DNA of 64,000 bases from positions 434,001 through 498,000 of the forward strand of contig LR778134.1 in NCBI GenBank assembly GCA_902809935.1, written 5' to 3'. A program made the translations under genes and the position numbers. Within the stretch, counting starts at the first letter, position 1. Each line of letters starts with the position of its first letter. Below, piece by piece: positions 63,459 to 64,000 of the stretch. Origin of the DNA: Ruminococcaceae bacterium BL-4 (lineage in GTDB: Bacteria; Bacillota; Clostridia; Oscillospirales; Acutalibacteraceae). The notes beneath the pieces were generated by a model. It was not told where the DNA came from. It was given only the letters and a program-made list of their open reading frames with translations, and made no database searches.

Positions 63459-64000
63459 AATTTTCTTTATAAAACACCACAAACGTATTCGGGCCGGTAT
63501 GCACCGTCGTGGTACAACCGGCATACGTCAGCAAAACTTTTTTAAAAACTCCAGAATCTTTTACCATCTGCACGAGGCTCTCCAATAAAGACTGATCCAT
63601 CCCGGTGGTGGAAATCATCACACGGTCTCTGCAAATATTCGGCATTTCCAAAACATGACGCACATATTCTCTGCATACCTGGGGATAATTTCCGCGGAAC
63701 TTCTTGTGTATAGAAAGTTCTCCTCGTGGACTTAAAAACAAACATGGACGCAGTTTTAAAAGATTTGCTCCCATTGTCTGCAGTTTGCTGGCACGACCGC
63801 CGCGATAAGCAAATTCCAACGTATCGAGTAAAACATAAGTACGGATCTTATCTTTTTCCTGCTCCATTAGAGCAGCAATCTCCTGCCCGCTTTTTCCTTG
63901 ATCTCTTAGATCACAGGCATCCAGAACCATCAGCCCCTCGGCGGAACTAATGGTAAACGTATTAATCACATAGACATTTTGAAACTCTTGTGCAGCAATA
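63457..64000 (-). CDS. DegV-family fatty-acid-binding protein (C-terminal part)
   Basis: The open frame continues past the right edge, so only the last 180 or so residues are seen (through ...QEFQNVYVINTFTISSA). DegV features: GLMVLDACDLRDQGKS, YVLLDTLEFAYRGGRASKLQ, LKLRPCL and the late TYAGCTTTVHTGPNTFVVFY. Members bind a fatty acid and many (FakB) pass it to the kinase FakA. The typical serine-rich 'STISSGL'-type site would lie near or beyond the edge. Confidence 0.88.
   Translation of the reverse strand, partial: IAAQEFQNVYVINTFTISSAEGLMVLDACDLRDQGKSGQEIAALMEQEKDKIRTYVLLDTLEFAYRGGRASKLQTMGANLLKLRPCLFLSPRGELSIHKKFRGNYPQVCREYVRHVLEMPNICRDRVMISTTGMDQSLLESLVQMVKDSGVFKKVLLTYAGCTTTVHTGPNTFVVFYKEN

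Overview
The window looks like chromosome of a low-to-moderate GC, anaerobic Gram-positive bacterium of the class Clostridia, probably Oscillospiraceae/Ruminococcaceae-like. The signs are sigma-A type promoters, strong AAGGAGG ribosome sites, a SpoIID-domain protein, a superoxide reductase, a GTP-type PEP carboxykinase and a clostridial glycogen operon with both glgC and glgD. The taxonomic placement is inference.

Layout. 1-1855: a cut-off histidine phosphatase, an XRE regulator and a YczE/YitT-like membrane protein. 1892-7848: glycogen operon glgB-glgC-glgD-glgA, with glgA carrying a one-base frameshift. 8056-19290: a long minus-strand cluster that I regard as the most interesting part. In transcription order it has a lipoprotein gamma-glutamyltransferase, a DUF6305-like lipoprotein, a TRAP-type large permease, a 49-residue membrane protein, two extracytoplasmic AstE/M14-like amidohydrolases, PgsB, PgsC, PgsW and a CitB/DcuR-type two-component system. 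Together these could make, cut, sense and re-import poly-gamma-glutamate or other gamma-glutamyl compounds. 19772-23763: a LacI regulator divergent from a DapA-family aldolase and an Nramp-fold transporter that lacks the metal-binding motifs, with operator-like palindromes at both promoters.

23788-35506: an AT-rich surface polysaccharide island (glf, two GT2, one GT4, a Stealth phosphotransferase, Wzy, Wzx and a broken acyltransferase) plus mobile-element debris. It lies between two direct copies of the 3' end of gap and its terminator. Recombination between the copies would remove the island and still leave an intact gap.

35438-52553: gap, a membrane protein, a SpoIID-domain protein, a DHHW/MBOAT O-acylation pair, a metallo-beta-lactamase-fold protein, a MORN-repeat protein, trmL, the glycolytic operon pgk-tpiA-gpmI, a YhfC-like membrane protein, a superoxide reductase, an SDR and rsmE. 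52581-64000: an NCS2 purine permease, pckG, tsaD, an XRE regulator with a membrane tail, the polA-rlmA-rimI operon, dusB and a cut-off degV.

The genes form several carbon-flow themes: lower glycolysis (gap, pgk, tpiA, gpmI), gluconeogenic PEP formation (pckG), glycogen storage, and two extracellular polymer systems (gamma-glutamyl polymer and O-acylated polysaccharide). No rRNA, tRNA or CRISPR array was seen. Several frameshifts sit at or next to short homopolymers (glgA, the acyltransferase, a helicase remnant), so sequencing error must be considered before calling those genes dead.
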